Assembly (NCBI RefSeq): GCF_014337215.1 | Contig: NZ_CP060635.1 | Location: 3,419,501 to 3,483,500 of the forward strand | DNA length: 64,000 nucleotides | From: Wansuia hejianensis | GTDB taxonomy: Bacteria > Bacillota > Clostridia > Lachnospirales > Lachnospiraceae | Reading direction: 5' to 3' | In this document: positions 1 to 8,082 of the stretch, in pieces | Layout of the letters: each line of letters begins with the position of its first letter | Numbering within the stretch: the stretch's first letter is position 1 | The notes under the pieces: generated by a model | Seen by the model: only the letters and a program-made list of their open reading frames with translations | Database searches by the model: none | Told to the model about the DNA's origin: nothing | Position numbers and translations under genes: made by a program

Positions 1-582
1 GATGAGCAGATTGTCACCTTTGACATGTCGTCTGTTAAAGAAATGAAAGCGGAAATCTTTGACGCACAAATTTTTAACATGGTGTCATTTTGTTGGGGCA
101 ACTGCGTTACAAATGGAAAGATCATGAAGGAGCGCTATGAAGCGGAAGAAATAGATTGGGAAGATATAGTTCGGTTTCTGATTATTATTGATGAATCCCA
201 TCGTTGGATCAATACAGAAAAGCCGCATGCCTTGGATCAGATCCTGGTGTATTTACGTGAAGCACGAAAATTTTTCGGAGGAATCCTTCTGGCCAGCCAA
301 TCCATCCGCGATTATGTCCCGGAAGGCAGCAGCGCCGAAAGCATTAATAAGATCAAAACAGTATTTGAGCTGACACAATATAAATTTTTGTTCCATCAGG
401 ATTCCAACGTGCTGCCGCTGATTGATACCATATTCGCCGGGGTTCTGACCGAATCACAGAAAGTTCGAATTCCCAAATTGGAGATCGGAGAAAATGTCCT
501 ATGCATAGCATCGGACAAGAACCTGGAGTTTAAAGTCTATTTGACAAAAGAAGAGGAGCGGTTGTTTGCAGGTGGTGCGTAA
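1..582 (+). CDS. VirB4/TraE-type conjugation ATPase, C-terminal part
   Basis: The reading frame is open from base 1, so the gene begins upstream; the ATG at 25 is internal. The visible 193 residues carry the end of a VirB4-like motor domain: a hydrophobic beta strand ending in IIIDES (Walker B), then a helix with YLREARKFFGG and the ILLASQS segment typical of the VirB4/TrwB RecA-like fold. The Walker A motif must lie upstream. The protein would power the type IV secretion channel at the inner membrane. Downstream genes are also transfer genes. The family call is firm; the subfamily is not. Confidence 0.82.
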   Translation, partial: DEQIVTFDMSSVKEMKAEIFDAQIFNMVSFCWGNCVTNGKIMKERYEAEEIDWEDIVRFLIIIDESHRWINTEKPHALDQILVYLREARKFFGGILLASQSIRDYVPEGSSAESINKIKTVFELTQYKFLFHQDSNVLPLIDTIFAGVLTESQKVRIPKLEIGENVLCIASDKNLEFKVYLTKEEERLFAGGA

Positions 583-599
583 TCAGTTTTGAGAGTCAG

Positions 600-719
600 C
601 TATTCTTTCAAGGTTTTTTTCAGTGTATCCATGCTGGTATATCCAGGAACATCAGGGTCATAGGAGATACATTTGGCTTCGGTCAGTGCAACCAGTGTAC
701 GTTGACTATAATCGGTCAG
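600..719 (-). pseudogene. RelB/DinJ-like antitoxin remnant
   Basis: In the gap between VirB4 and the C39 gene, the minus strand encodes 40 residues ending at a TAG at 600-602, with an in-frame TAA just upstream at 720-722. The text ALTEAKCISYDPDVPGYTSM followed by DTLKKTLKE resembles the C-terminal tail of RelB/DinJ antitoxins (EA-x-x-I-x-x-DP-x-V-x-x-Y-x-x). No start codon, no N-terminal ribbon-helix-helix and no RelE partner are present, so it is a fragment. The rest of 583-850 shows nothing else supportable. Family assignment is from pattern memory only. Confidence 0.4.
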
Positions 720-850
720 TTACACCTATCAATCCGGAGCTTTGTTGGAGTTGGTGACATATATAACCACCAGCTTTCATTTATATTATTGCCGTTTGAG
801 GTAAAGATGCCAATCAAAAGAGTTAGTAAAAACAGGTAAAGGACAGAAGA

Positions 851-2206
851 ATGAATCGGTTACGGAAGAAAATCATCTGGATGGTTGTGGGCACATCACT
901 TCCCGCTCTGCTGCTTTTTGTGCTAATTGCAGCTACAATGGCGGTTAGCCTTGTTTCAATCGGTTCAAAACAGGAAACAGAAAAACTAAAACGGACAACT
1001 TCAAGCGATGGATATTTGACAGGTCTGGGAAATGGTATGGATGGTTTGACGCCCTTTTCATATTTTTGTATCTATGAGGGCGGGGCCGAGTTATACAACT
1101 CGGTTATGGGTGATGGTGGCCGGGGCTGTGGTGCTTATGGTTTTGACTACGAATATGATCTGCAGCCGTTCCTGGACTATTGCTATCAGTACAACACGGT
1201 AAAATATGGTGCGTTGTATCCGTATACATCGGCACAGATCGCAAAAGAAAATTTATATGGAAATCAAAATCTGGCTGACGCCTGGCGCGCCGTGTATGCT
1301 GCAGATCCTACTGATTTTTCCAGACGCCAGGATACATATGTGTACGATACAAAGTACCTGGCAATTGAGGCATACCATAAAGCCAGGGGCCTAGATTTAT
1401 CTGGAAGGCCTGACGTGATTAAAGGTTTGTGTACGTCCATTCACAACCGGAAAGGCATGGAAACATCCCGGTATTCTTATATCACACAATCCGGTGTAAG
1501 CAATGAAATGTCGGATGAGGAGTTTATTACAAAGCTATGTGATTCTTTTGGAACCCGGGGTGGTTATATTTACGAGCGGTACTGTGTGGATTATTCATCC
1601 GGTGCTTGCGGATTGCTTTGCGAAAAAAATATGGCTCTGGCAATATTGCATGGGAACTATGGGAACAGCTCCGGAAATGTCGGAGCGGAAGTAATTAATC
1701 ATGTACCATATTACAACCAGGGAGATTATGGACATATCGCGTTTAACAGCGGTACAGTGAAATCGGATGGCTGTGGAATTGTGTCATTTTCGATGGTAGC
1801 ATCCTATTTTTTAAATCAAAATATTACGCCGGAGGAAACCGCGCCATGGGCAATGGGGAACGGAGCGAATACAGTGACGAATTGGGGTGCCTATGCCATA
1901 TTAGCCAGCCACTACGGAATCACGTTAGAGTCACAGAAGACCGGGCCCTTGTATGGCGGATCCTCAGTTCCAATTATACAAGCCCTGCAGCAAGGTAAAC
2001 TGGTTATTGCTAGCCATACCGGCGGCTATTTGAATCCTTCCGGTTCCGGTCACTATGTAGTATATACAGGAATCACAAACAACGGGAAGATCACCGTCAA
2101 TGACCCGGGTGACCGAGCAAAAACTCAGGAATCCGCAGATAACGGAGGATTCGACCAGACATCAGCGTTTTCCCACTGTAAGCAGTATTGGATATTCAGC
2201 CGATAG
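851..2206 (+). CDS. Membrane-anchored C39-like peptidase with lysozyme-like domain
   Basis: 451 residues. A single membrane segment lies at about residues 10-35, so the bulk should sit outside the membrane. Residues about 55-270 resemble the alpha-helical lysozyme/glucosaminidase-like module seen in Firmicutes conjugation and phage tail hydrolases (GYDFYDYDLQPF-like start, repeated aromatic helices). From about residue 285 a peptidase C39-like domain follows, with Cys308 in SDGCGIVS, His401 in GSGHYVVY and the Asn417-Asp418 pair in VNDPGD as the likely catalytic residues. Such enzymes open the peptidoglycan for the conjugation channel. The gene comes before a second hydrolase-like gene, 17 bases after its own stop. 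Confidence 0.72.
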   Translation: MNRLRKKIIWMVVGTSLPALLLFVLIAATMAVSLVSIGSKQETEKLKRTTSSDGYLTGLGNGMDGLTPFSYFCIYEGGAELYNSVMGDGGRGCGAYGFDYEYDLQPFLDYCYQYNTVKYGALYPYTSAQIAKENLYGNQNLADAWRAVYAADPTDFSRRQDTYVYDTKYLAIEAYHKARGLDLSGRPDVIKGLCTSIHNRKGMETSRYSYITQSGVSNEMSDEEFITKLCDSFGTRGGYIYERYCVDYSSGACGLLCEKNMALAILHGNYGNSSGNVGAEVINHVPYYNQGDYGHIAFNSGTVKSDGCGIVSFSMVASYFLNQNITPEETAPWAMGNGANTVTNWGAYAILASHYGITLESQKTGPLYGGSSVPIIQALQQGKLVIASHTGGYLNPSGSGHYVVYTGITNNGKITVNDPGDRAKTQESADNGGFDQTSAFSHCKQYWIFSR

Positions 2207-2223
2207 GTATAGGAGGAATAAAA

Positions 2224-2931
2224 TTGGACAGAAAAAAATCGGGAATCATATGTTTTATCGGCGCAGCCACCATTCTATGTTTTGTGGTATTTGTGAGCAT
2301 TTCCCAGGAAGCACAGAAGCAAGATCCACAGAAAAATGTGACAGAAAGTCAAAAAAAACAGGAAGAATCCTCCGAAGAAACTGCTGGGGTCCCGGATCCG
2401 GAAGAGGAAACGCTTCCGGAGGCCACAAAAGAGCCGGAGGAAGAAACTCTTTCGGGGCCTGAAATTGCTTTGGTAGGGGATGAAGTTGCCGCCAGTCAGT
2501 CCCAGAATATGGCGGAGGCAGTCCGGTTGATCGAGACAGCGAAGGAGTTCTTAGGGACGCCGCATAACTATATTGGAACAAGTCCTTCAACCGGATTTTC
2601 GGATTTGTCGTATGTCACATACTGCATGAAACAAGCCGGGATTGCAGACTTCAAGGTAACATCTTATGACATATTATATTCCCGGTGCCTGTCCGAATCG
2701 ACAGAAACATATCTGCCAGGAGATCTGATTTTTTTTGAACAGGGCGGGAACCTATGTCATGTAGGAATCTACCTGGGGAATCATCGAATGATCCATTGCG
2801 GAACAAACGTAGAACAAGTGGAATTACAAGAAGGCTGGGAAGAGATTATTGCCACGTTTGGTCGGGTCTGTAGCTATGGTACCCAGCCAGACAGAGAAGG
2901 GGATTATGAAAAATATGTCCAGGAAAATTAG
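2224..2931 (+). CDS. NlpC/P60-fold protein lacking the catalytic cysteine
   Basis: The best start is TTG at 2224, seven bases after AGGAGG (2211-2216); an upstream in-frame ATG at 2188 lies inside the previous gene and has no ribosome site. The 235-residue product has a membrane segment near residues 8-26, an acidic Glu/Pro-rich linker to about residue 85, then an NlpC/P60 domain. Where the family has GFDCSGFV this protein has GFSDLSYV, so the nucleophile Cys is replaced by Asp. The partner histidine (LCHVGIYLG) and a C-terminal His (MIHCG) are kept. It is probably a binding or structural paralog of the transfer hydrolase rather than an active enzyme. Confidence 0.75.
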   Translation: MDRKKSGIICFIGAATILCFVVFVSISQEAQKQDPQKNVTESQKKQEESSEETAGVPDPEEETLPEATKEPEEETLSGPEIALVGDEVAASQSQNMAEAVRLIETAKEFLGTPHNYIGTSPSTGFSDLSYVTYCMKQAGIADFKVTSYDILYSRCLSESTETYLPGDLIFFEQGGNLCHVGIYLGNHRMIHCGTNVEQVELQEGWEEIIATFGRVCSYGTQPDREGDYEKYVQEN

Positions 2932-3544
2932 CATGTTGTGTGTTTTTTTAGGACTTTTGATTGTAGCAGGTGTCCTGAGCTATAGAAATGTCCGTCTGGA
3001 AAAGGAAAAGATAGACCTGGAAGCAAAATTGGAAATAAAGCCGGATGCGGATGCAGAGCTGCAGGAAAAGTTAGATGCATTCTACGAAAAAGAATATCAG
3101 CAAAAGGGCATGCAAGAAGAGATTCAGACGTTAGCAAAACAGTTTCTTGTGACGCTCTATCAGTCACCGGCCACTTCCTATGGACAGCTGCCCTATGTAC
3201 AGGAGTATCTGACAGATCAGGGGATCCGCAGTCTGCTTCTGAAAATGGATCCGGTCACCTATGCGGAAGTATCTGAGGATATAATACATGCAATTCGTTC
3301 CGATGAACAGTTAAAGAGCCCGGAAAACAGCAGATCAGCAGCATCCATGCAGCTGATCACAAATGACATGTATGTACGCCTGGCGGAGGATCAACTGAGA
3401 GCGCAGATTTTGGTCTTTGCGGATTGCAGTTTTACGGAAAATTCAGACGTTGCAACGGCCAGCATACTTCTGCAGGCAGAATGCGTGTACACGGAGACGG
3501 GCGGCTGGAAAATTGACTCACTGACAGATTTCCGGCAGCTGTAG
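2906..3544 (+). CDS. VirB8-like transfer membrane protein (putative)
   Basis: The start is taken as ATG 2906, six bases after AGAAGG; it overlaps the previous gene by 26 bases, which suggests translational coupling. 212 residues: membrane segment about residues 8-25, a charged coiled-coil stretch (RLEKEKIDLEAKLE onward), then a globular alpha+beta domain ending in a series of strands (AQILVFADCSF, SILLQAECVY, WKIDSLTDF). This layout, one membrane anchor plus an NTF2-like extracytoplasmic domain, matches VirB8/TcpC proteins of type IV secretion. The assignment rests on layout and neighbours, not on a diagnostic motif. Confidence 0.5.
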   Translation: MKNMSRKISMLCVFLGLLIVAGVLSYRNVRLEKEKIDLEAKLEIKPDADAELQEKLDAFYEKEYQQKGMQEEIQTLAKQFLVTLYQSPATSYGQLPYVQEYLTDQGIRSLLLKMDPVTYAEVSEDIIHAIRSDEQLKSPENSRSAASMQLITNDMYVRLAEDQLRAQILVFADCSFTENSDVATASILLQAECVYTETGGWKIDSLTDFRQL

Positions 3545-3562
3545 CAGGAGGAGGTGATTTTC

Positions 3563-4366
3563 ATGTTAAGGCATAGTAAGAGCAAAGGAATTGTAGTATT
3601 TCTTGTCCTGTTCTTGTGCGGTTATGGATTCTTTTTTTCCTCTAACCTGTGGATGCCGGTTTCAGGGAATGCCAATAAATTAACCAAATTTAACCAGCCA
3701 ATGGAGTTTAACAACCGGACGGTAACGCTTCTACGTTGGGATTATTCAGAAACAGAACACAAGATGGAAGTGGAACTTGAGGTTGAAAATCCAACATTCG
3801 ATGGAATTAATACCTATGAGTATTGTGCGATTGACGCCAGCAATTCGAAGCTGAATGTGGTTCCCATCCTTCAGGATCCGGATTATGTGGTGCTGCAGTT
3901 AGAGAATGTACCGAAACGGTGGAGCGAAGTTTCTCTGCGGATGGGGCTTCCCGAAGAATCCGAAGATGCCACAAATACAGTGATATTGCGGATGTATACG
4001 AATGTAAGGGACGTTCAGCGGGTAAATTCATTGGAGCCTAAATCAAGAAACGATTATCTCATTCAACGGATGGATCTGCAGATTGCCTATTATGAAGAAG
4101 AGATACAAGCCCTTGAGCAGACAATCCATGAACAGGAGGAGTATCAGAAAAACGCGCAAGAGGAAATCAAGCGCTTAACGGACAATAAGAAGTTCCAGAC
4201 AGAAGAAGAAATTGAAGAAACGGACCGACTGATTCAAACGGCGGAGCAGAAGCAGGAAGCATCAGAAGAGTTAGTCCAGCAGAACAAAGACGAAATCAAA
4301 GAATACCAGAAAAAAATAGAAAAGACAAATGAAAAAAAAGCATTATTTCGGGATCAGGAGGGATAA
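3563..4366 (+). CDS. Membrane-anchored coiled-coil protein of conjugative element
   Basis: The start is ATG 3563, preceded by AGGAGG at 3547-3552; a GTG nine bases earlier falls too close to that site. The 267-residue product has a membrane segment at about residues 8-28 (VVFLVLFLCGYGFFF), a beta-rich extracytoplasmic middle (about 40-155), and a long charged helix from about residue 165 to the end, rich in Glu, Gln and Lys with heptad spacing (EEEIQALEQTIHEQEE and similar). I do not recognise a family. Its place between the VirB8-like and TadZ-like genes suggests a scaffold part of the transfer apparatus. Confidence 0.6.
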   Translation: MLRHSKSKGIVVFLVLFLCGYGFFFSSNLWMPVSGNANKLTKFNQPMEFNNRTVTLLRWDYSETEHKMEVELEVENPTFDGINTYEYCAIDASNSKLNVVPILQDPDYVVLQLENVPKRWSEVSLRMGLPEESEDATNTVILRMYTNVRDVQRVNSLEPKSRNDYLIQRMDLQIAYYEEEIQALEQTIHEQEEYQKNAQEEIKRLTDNKKFQTEEEIEETDRLIQTAEQKQEASEELVQQNKDEIKEYQKKIEKTNEKKALFRDQEG

Positions 4367-4369
4367 AAG

Positions 4370-4669
4370 ATGTATATATTGCAGACTACACAAGGAATGA
4401 TGGGATTTGATGAAGCAAAAAGATTTGAGATCAACGAACAGGTTTTTATAGCACTCAATCAGAAAGCCGAAAAGCTATCCATTCTGGTTCGATTTCTGAC
4501 TCTACGAGAGATACGGAATGACCGTTACCTGGAGATAAGGTCATATTACTTTGACACGACGGAAGAGCAGGCAGAAAACAGTCAGGGAGAGCCCTGCATC
4601 GCAGTCTGTGAACTGGATGATTTTGCAGATGCTGCAGCCATGGTAGCAAAATTGGCAGAAGAGTTATAA
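4370..4669 (+). CDS. Small hypothetical protein of conjugative element
   Basis: 99 residues, starting three bases after the previous stop, with a ribosome site in the preceding AGGAGG (4356-4361 region). No membrane segment and no recognised domain. The sequence is acidic towards the C-terminus (ELDDFADAAAMVAKLAEEL). Tight spacing on both sides places it in the transfer operon. It could be a cytoplasmic partner of the TadZ-like ATPase that follows 14 bases later; that is inference from position only. Confidence 0.6.
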   Translation: MYILQTTQGMMGFDEAKRFEINEQVFIALNQKAEKLSILVRFLTLREIRNDRYLEIRSYYFDTTEEQAENSQGEPCIAVCELDDFADAAAMVAKLAEEL

Positions 4670-4683
4670 GGAAGGAGATATCC

Positions 4684-5769
4684 ATGATTACATATATCGG
4701 GCCGGAAAGCCGCGGTAAATGGATGGAAGAGGAAGCCGCCCGGTGGGGGGAAAGCTTCCGGATGGTTCCGGAACGGACAAAAATTGCGGATCATGTCAAT
4801 GCAATCCTGGATGTCAAATGCGACTATATGATATTTGACATTGAACAGTATGCGGATTCAGCAGATGTGCTTGCAAGCCAGATTCTAAGCGTCCACCAGG
4901 TGAATAATGCAAAGGTGATTATATATGCTCCAGGATACCGGCCAACGAGTAATGTGATCGTCGCTCTTCTCGGAAAACAGTTTAAGAATTATATTTTCGG
5001 AGTAAATCTATCGGATCAAAAAGATGAGCTTGGAAAATGCCTGAACGGTTATTATGATACGCATAGCATTAAGGAATTTGGCTATGTAGAACCGGTGCTG
5101 CAGGAAGAAGCAGCTAAAGAATATTTGAATTTTCATAATATCGGTGTGGTCGGAGCGAATCCCCGGATGGGGACTACGACACAAGCGATACAGATCATAA
5201 AATATCTGCTTCTAATGGGATATAAGGCCTGCTACATCGAAATGAACGGGCATCATTACGTCGAAACCCTGAAAGACTGGTATGAAGTGACTTGTGACGA
5301 TAACTTGGGGAAGATTACATACTGCAGCGTGGATATGTTCTATGACCTCACCAAGCTGCAGAGCGTGTTAAAACAAGGATACGATTATTATGTCTATGAC
5401 TATGGGGTATATAATGATCCAGATTTTAACAAAATATCATTTCTGGAACGGGATTTCCAGATATTTGTCTGTGGATCCGGTCCGGATGAACTAGAAAAGG
5501 CATACCAGGTGCTGAGAAATTCATTTTACAACGACGTATATTACATATTCAACTTATCTCCGGAATCTGACCGGACAGAGTTGCTGGAGCTGATGGAGGA
5601 TAAGCAGGAACAAACATTTTTTAGTCCGTATACGCCGGATCCATTCGTATACTGCAATTCGGACATTTATCAAAAAATGGTTCCTGTAGAAAACAGGAAT
5701 ACACCTGAAACCGAAAAGAAACGTTTTTTCCGCATACGGGGAAAGAAAGGAAAAAATGAACAAGTTTAA
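4684..5769 (+). CDS. TadZ/CpaE-like ATPase with receiver-like N-terminus
   Basis: 361 residues behind AAGGAGAT at 4672-4679. Residues about 1-130 form alternating strands and helices like an atypical response-regulator receiver (CDYMIFDIEQY, NAKVIIYAPG). From about residue 150 a ParA/MinD/CpaE-type ATPase fold follows: IGVVGANPRMGTTTQAIQII, then CYIEMNG and YDYYVYDYGVYND. This receiver plus ParA-like architecture is that of TadZ/CpaE, which position secretion machines in the cell. The P-loop reads RMGTTT rather than GGxGKT, so the usual lysine is missing and ATP turnover is doubtful. It overlaps the next gene by 14 bases. Confidence 0.65.
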   Translation: MITYIGPESRGKWMEEEAARWGESFRMVPERTKIADHVNAILDVKCDYMIFDIEQYADSADVLASQILSVHQVNNAKVIIYAPGYRPTSNVIVALLGKQFKNYIFGVNLSDQKDELGKCLNGYYDTHSIKEFGYVEPVLQEEAAKEYLNFHNIGVVGANPRMGTTTQAIQIIKYLLLMGYKACYIEMNGHHYVETLKDWYEVTCDDNLGKITYCSVDMFYDLTKLQSVLKQGYDYYVYDYGVYNDPDFNKISFLERDFQIFVCGSGPDELEKAYQVLRNSFYNDVYYIFNLSPESDRTELLELMEDKQEQTFFSPYTPDPFVYCNSDIYQKMVPVENRNTPETEKKRFFRIRGKKGKNEQV

Positions 5770-6052
5770 GCGAAAACTTGTAGGTGACATTAAAAAGGAA
5801 CTGGCACAGGAAAAAGAACAGGAAAAGCTGCAGGAAAAGTACAAAGTGGATCCGGATGTTCTGATTGTAGAAAAAAGCAATATGGCAAAATTTCTGCTCC
5901 GCAGCATTGGAAGGATCATTCAGACATCGGCGGTGATCACACTGTTAATCTTTGCGGCAATAGGCATTTTGTCTCTGGTTTATCCAGAGACACGGGAAGG
6001 ACTTTATAAGATATATGAGCAGATCATGCAGGAGCTGCAGCAGTTTTTCTGA
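5756..6052 (+). CDS. Small single-pass membrane protein
   Basis: 98 residues. The ATG at 5756 lies inside the end of the TadZ-like gene, behind GGGGAAAGAAAGG. The first 45 residues are highly charged (Lys/Glu/Gln, probably helical), followed by a hydrophobic stretch of about 22 residues (VITLLIFAAIGILSLVY) and a short polar tail. A basic cytoplasmic arm and one membrane span next to a TadZ-like protein would fit a membrane receptor for it. No family recognised. Confidence 0.6.
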   Translation: MNKFKRKLVGDIKKELAQEKEQEKLQEKYKVDPDVLIVEKSNMAKFLLRSIGRIIQTSAVITLLIFAAIGILSLVYPETREGLYKIYEQIMQELQQFF

Positions 6053-6091
6053 CGGGAAAAGCAGTTTCAAAAAAACCGGGTGGGAGAATCT

Positions 6092-7414
6092 ATGAGCGAG
6101 CTTAAGGTTTTAAAGGCAACAAATTATTTGAATATCCAGGGATGGATGGTAACAGAGCTTCATTTGAAGGGAAACCAACTGCTGATTTATGCAGTTATCT
6201 ATGGCTTTTCACAGGATGAGGAGGGCTGGTTTCATGGTTCCCGTGCGTATATTGCCGAATGGTGTTCGATTGATCAGCGGAACGTTACGAGCAATCTGGC
6301 AAAATTGGTCAATGATGGCTTGATTTTGAAAGATGCGCGCAATGAAGATACCGGTCTGTGTAACCGCTATCGAATTAATCCTGACCGGCTGGTTTTCTTA
6401 AATAACTGCCATGAAAACCCGAAAGGCATGAGTCTCCAGGAGGAAGAAGGAACCGAAGAACCGGATCAGTCATCAGCAAATAACGAAAATATCAGACAAT
6501 TAAATGAATTGTCACATGTATCCGAAGCGCTATTAGAGGGGGATGATGTTTCATCACCCCCCCTGGAATACGAAAGAAAACCTTTGCAAAATGAGGCATC
6601 CATCCCGGAAAAAGGCGGTTTTCAACCCGAAGAGACAGGTTCTCGTGCCGCAGGGGGGATGATGTTTCATCAGGGGGGAGTGATGAAACATCAGGGGAGG
6701 GGTGATGAAACATCACCCGATAATAAAGACGATAATAAAGATAATAATAAAGATTTTTATATACCAAAAGTTTCTCCCTTCTTATCTTATCCAGAGGCTC
6801 CGAACGGAAGGGGATACATAGACAAAAAAACACCTCATAAACCGGATGGCGTCAAACAAAGTCCGGATATACCGGAAGAACAATACCGGGAACAGTTGCG
6901 CAATTTGCCGAAAAAAACGATCCCGCCGATAGAGAAGCAGAAAAAAATACAGCGGGCGCTTAAAGCTGCAATTGGTTATAAAAAAATACATGCGGCACAC
7001 CGGGAAGACCCAAGAGAGCTGCAGATTCTTGAGGATATTGTAGGAACATTGACAAATGAGGTGTATATGTGCCGCAGCGAGACAATCCGCTTTGGGCGAT
7101 CCGACAATGATACAAGGTTGGTGCAAATGGAATTTTCAAAATTAACCCGTGAACAGGTCGAATCGGTAATGTCTAACTTGAAATGTATTGAAAAGAGACC
7201 ACGTAATATCATTTCCTACCTGCTGACATCTTTGTATCGCAGCCTGCACAGCCAGGCATGCCAAGCGGCGGTCAGTGAATATGCAGCAAAAAATGGCCAT
7301 AACCCACCGGAAAAACAGTTCAATCATTTTCCGCAAAGGAAATATGACTACAAAAAGCTGGAACAGGAACTCTTCAAAAAGCAACTCCTGGAAGATGGAG
7401 AGGAACTGCCATGA
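6092..7414 (+). CDS. Replication initiator-like protein with N-terminal winged helix
   Basis: The start ATG 6092 follows GGTGGGAG; a GTG at 6080 is in frame but unsupported. 440 residues. Residues about 5-95 look like a winged-helix DNA-binding domain (NQLLIYAVIYGFS, GSRAYIAEWCSIDQRNVTSN, LVNDGLILKD), of the type found at the N-terminus of RepA_N and phage replisome-organiser proteins. The middle (about 130-240) is low-complexity and contains the DNA repeats described separately; the C-terminal 180 residues are helical (EILEDIVGTLTNEVY and beyond), as in DUF6017-type initiators. The role is presumably origin binding. Strong for a DNA-binding replication protein, less so for the exact family. 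Confidence 0.62.
   Translation: MSELKVLKATNYLNIQGWMVTELHLKGNQLLIYAVIYGFSQDEEGWFHGSRAYIAEWCSIDQRNVTSNLAKLVNDGLILKDARNEDTGLCNRYRINPDRLVFLNNCHENPKGMSLQEEEGTEEPDQSSANNENIRQLNELSHVSEALLEGDDVSSPPLEYERKPLQNEASIPEKGGFQPEETGSRAAGGMMFHQGGVMKHQGRGDETSPDNKDDNKDNNKDFYIPKVSPFLSYPEAPNGRGYIDKKTPHKPDGVKQSPDIPEEQYREQLRNLPKKTIPPIEKQKKIQRALKAAIGYKKIHAAHREDPRELQILEDIVGTLTNEVYMCRSETIRFGRSDNDTRLVQMEFSKLTREQVESVMSNLKCIEKRPRNIISYLLTSLYRSLHSQACQAAVSEYAAKNGHNPPEKQFNHFPQRKYDYKKLEQELFKKQLLEDGEELP
6495..6772 (+). other. Candidate replication origin inside the initiator gene
   Basis: Four copies of the dyad TGATG-N3-CATCA occur at 6544-6556, 6660-6672, 6681-6693 and 6703-6715, the first two as TGATGTTTCATCA and the last two as the reverse complement. 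They are flanked by runs of C or G. A separate inverted repeat GACAATT/AATTGTC lies at 6495-6513. Directly after the last copy, 6719-6772 is strongly A/T-rich (GATAATAAAG repeats), like a DNA unwinding element. RepA_N plasmids of Firmicutes are known to carry their origin inside the rep gene at this position. Replication from here is inference. Confidence 0.5.
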
Positions 7415-8082
7415 TTCTTGGGTGCAGGGAGGAGATCCCTGCGGGGGGGGCAGGAAACGCATTGGGAGTGTGGAGCGACCTTTGTGCTTACTGTGGGGGC
7501 AGAGCCCCTAAAATGGGATAGGAGCAGACGCTCCTCAGGGGGACGGAACGGACCACTGTTTCTTCCGGCCAGAGTACGGCGGGAAGAAAGCGTAGGGAGC
7601 AGACAGCAGGGCTCGTCAGAGGCATGCGGTTTGTCTGCTGGGGCAGCGCAGTGCCCCATTCCCTTTGGGCAGCGAAGCAGCCCGAAGGGAAGCCAGGATA
7701 GAAAGAGACGTTCTGAGCAGGAGCGAAGAATGTATCTTTCGTAAGGAGCGCAGCGCCTTGACCGAGGGGATTCTCCAAAGGGGAGCAGAGCGCCCCTTTT
7801 GGACAAGATAAGCGCGCACAGCAAGCGGTACCAAAAATGGAGCCCACGGCAGTGGAGTGGAATTTTTGGTATATCTTGTATATGCCACAATGTTCTGTGA
7901 CGTATACAAGCTGGCCGTATGAAGATACGGGCAGCGCAGGGAAGCAGGATTGGGAGCGTAGAGCGACCTTTGCTGTTTCCCTGATTCTTCCCGTTTGGAG
8001 CGTAGAGCGACTTTTGGGGAGAATTATACGTTGTAAAGTGGCATATACAATCATTGCAAACGGACAGAAGAAGGAGGTTTTG
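7415..8082 (+). other. 668-bp gene-free, hairpin-rich region upstream of relaxase (candidate oriT)
   Basis: No credible gene. Perfect or near-perfect hairpins lie at 7496-7508 (GGGGC/GCCCC), 7640-7657 (GGGGCA/TGCCCC), 7661-7689 (CCCTTTGGGC/GCCCGAAGGG) and 7775-7802 (CCAAAGGGG/CCCCTTTTGG). A direct repeat with core GGAGCGTAGAGCGACCTTT recurs near 7467-7483 (variant), 7951-7971 and 7995-8014. The region is G-rich and directly precedes the MobV relaxase, where the transfer origin of such elements usually lies. No experimentally known nic sequence was recognised. Confidence 0.45.

Noticed and set aside
6544..6715. CRISPR-like spaced repeats
   Set aside because: Only four 13-bp dyads in both orientations with irregular spacing; iteron-like.
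7348..8054. Several long minus-strand and plus-strand frames in the hairpin-rich region
   Set aside because: They are mutually overlapping, have no ribosome sites or recognisable motifs, and arise from G-rich repeats with few stops.
7837..8082. 82-codon N-terminal extension of the MobV relaxase
   Set aside because: It runs through repeat-rich noncoding DNA, and a perfect AAGGAGG precedes the ATG at 8083, where Mob/Pre homology begins.
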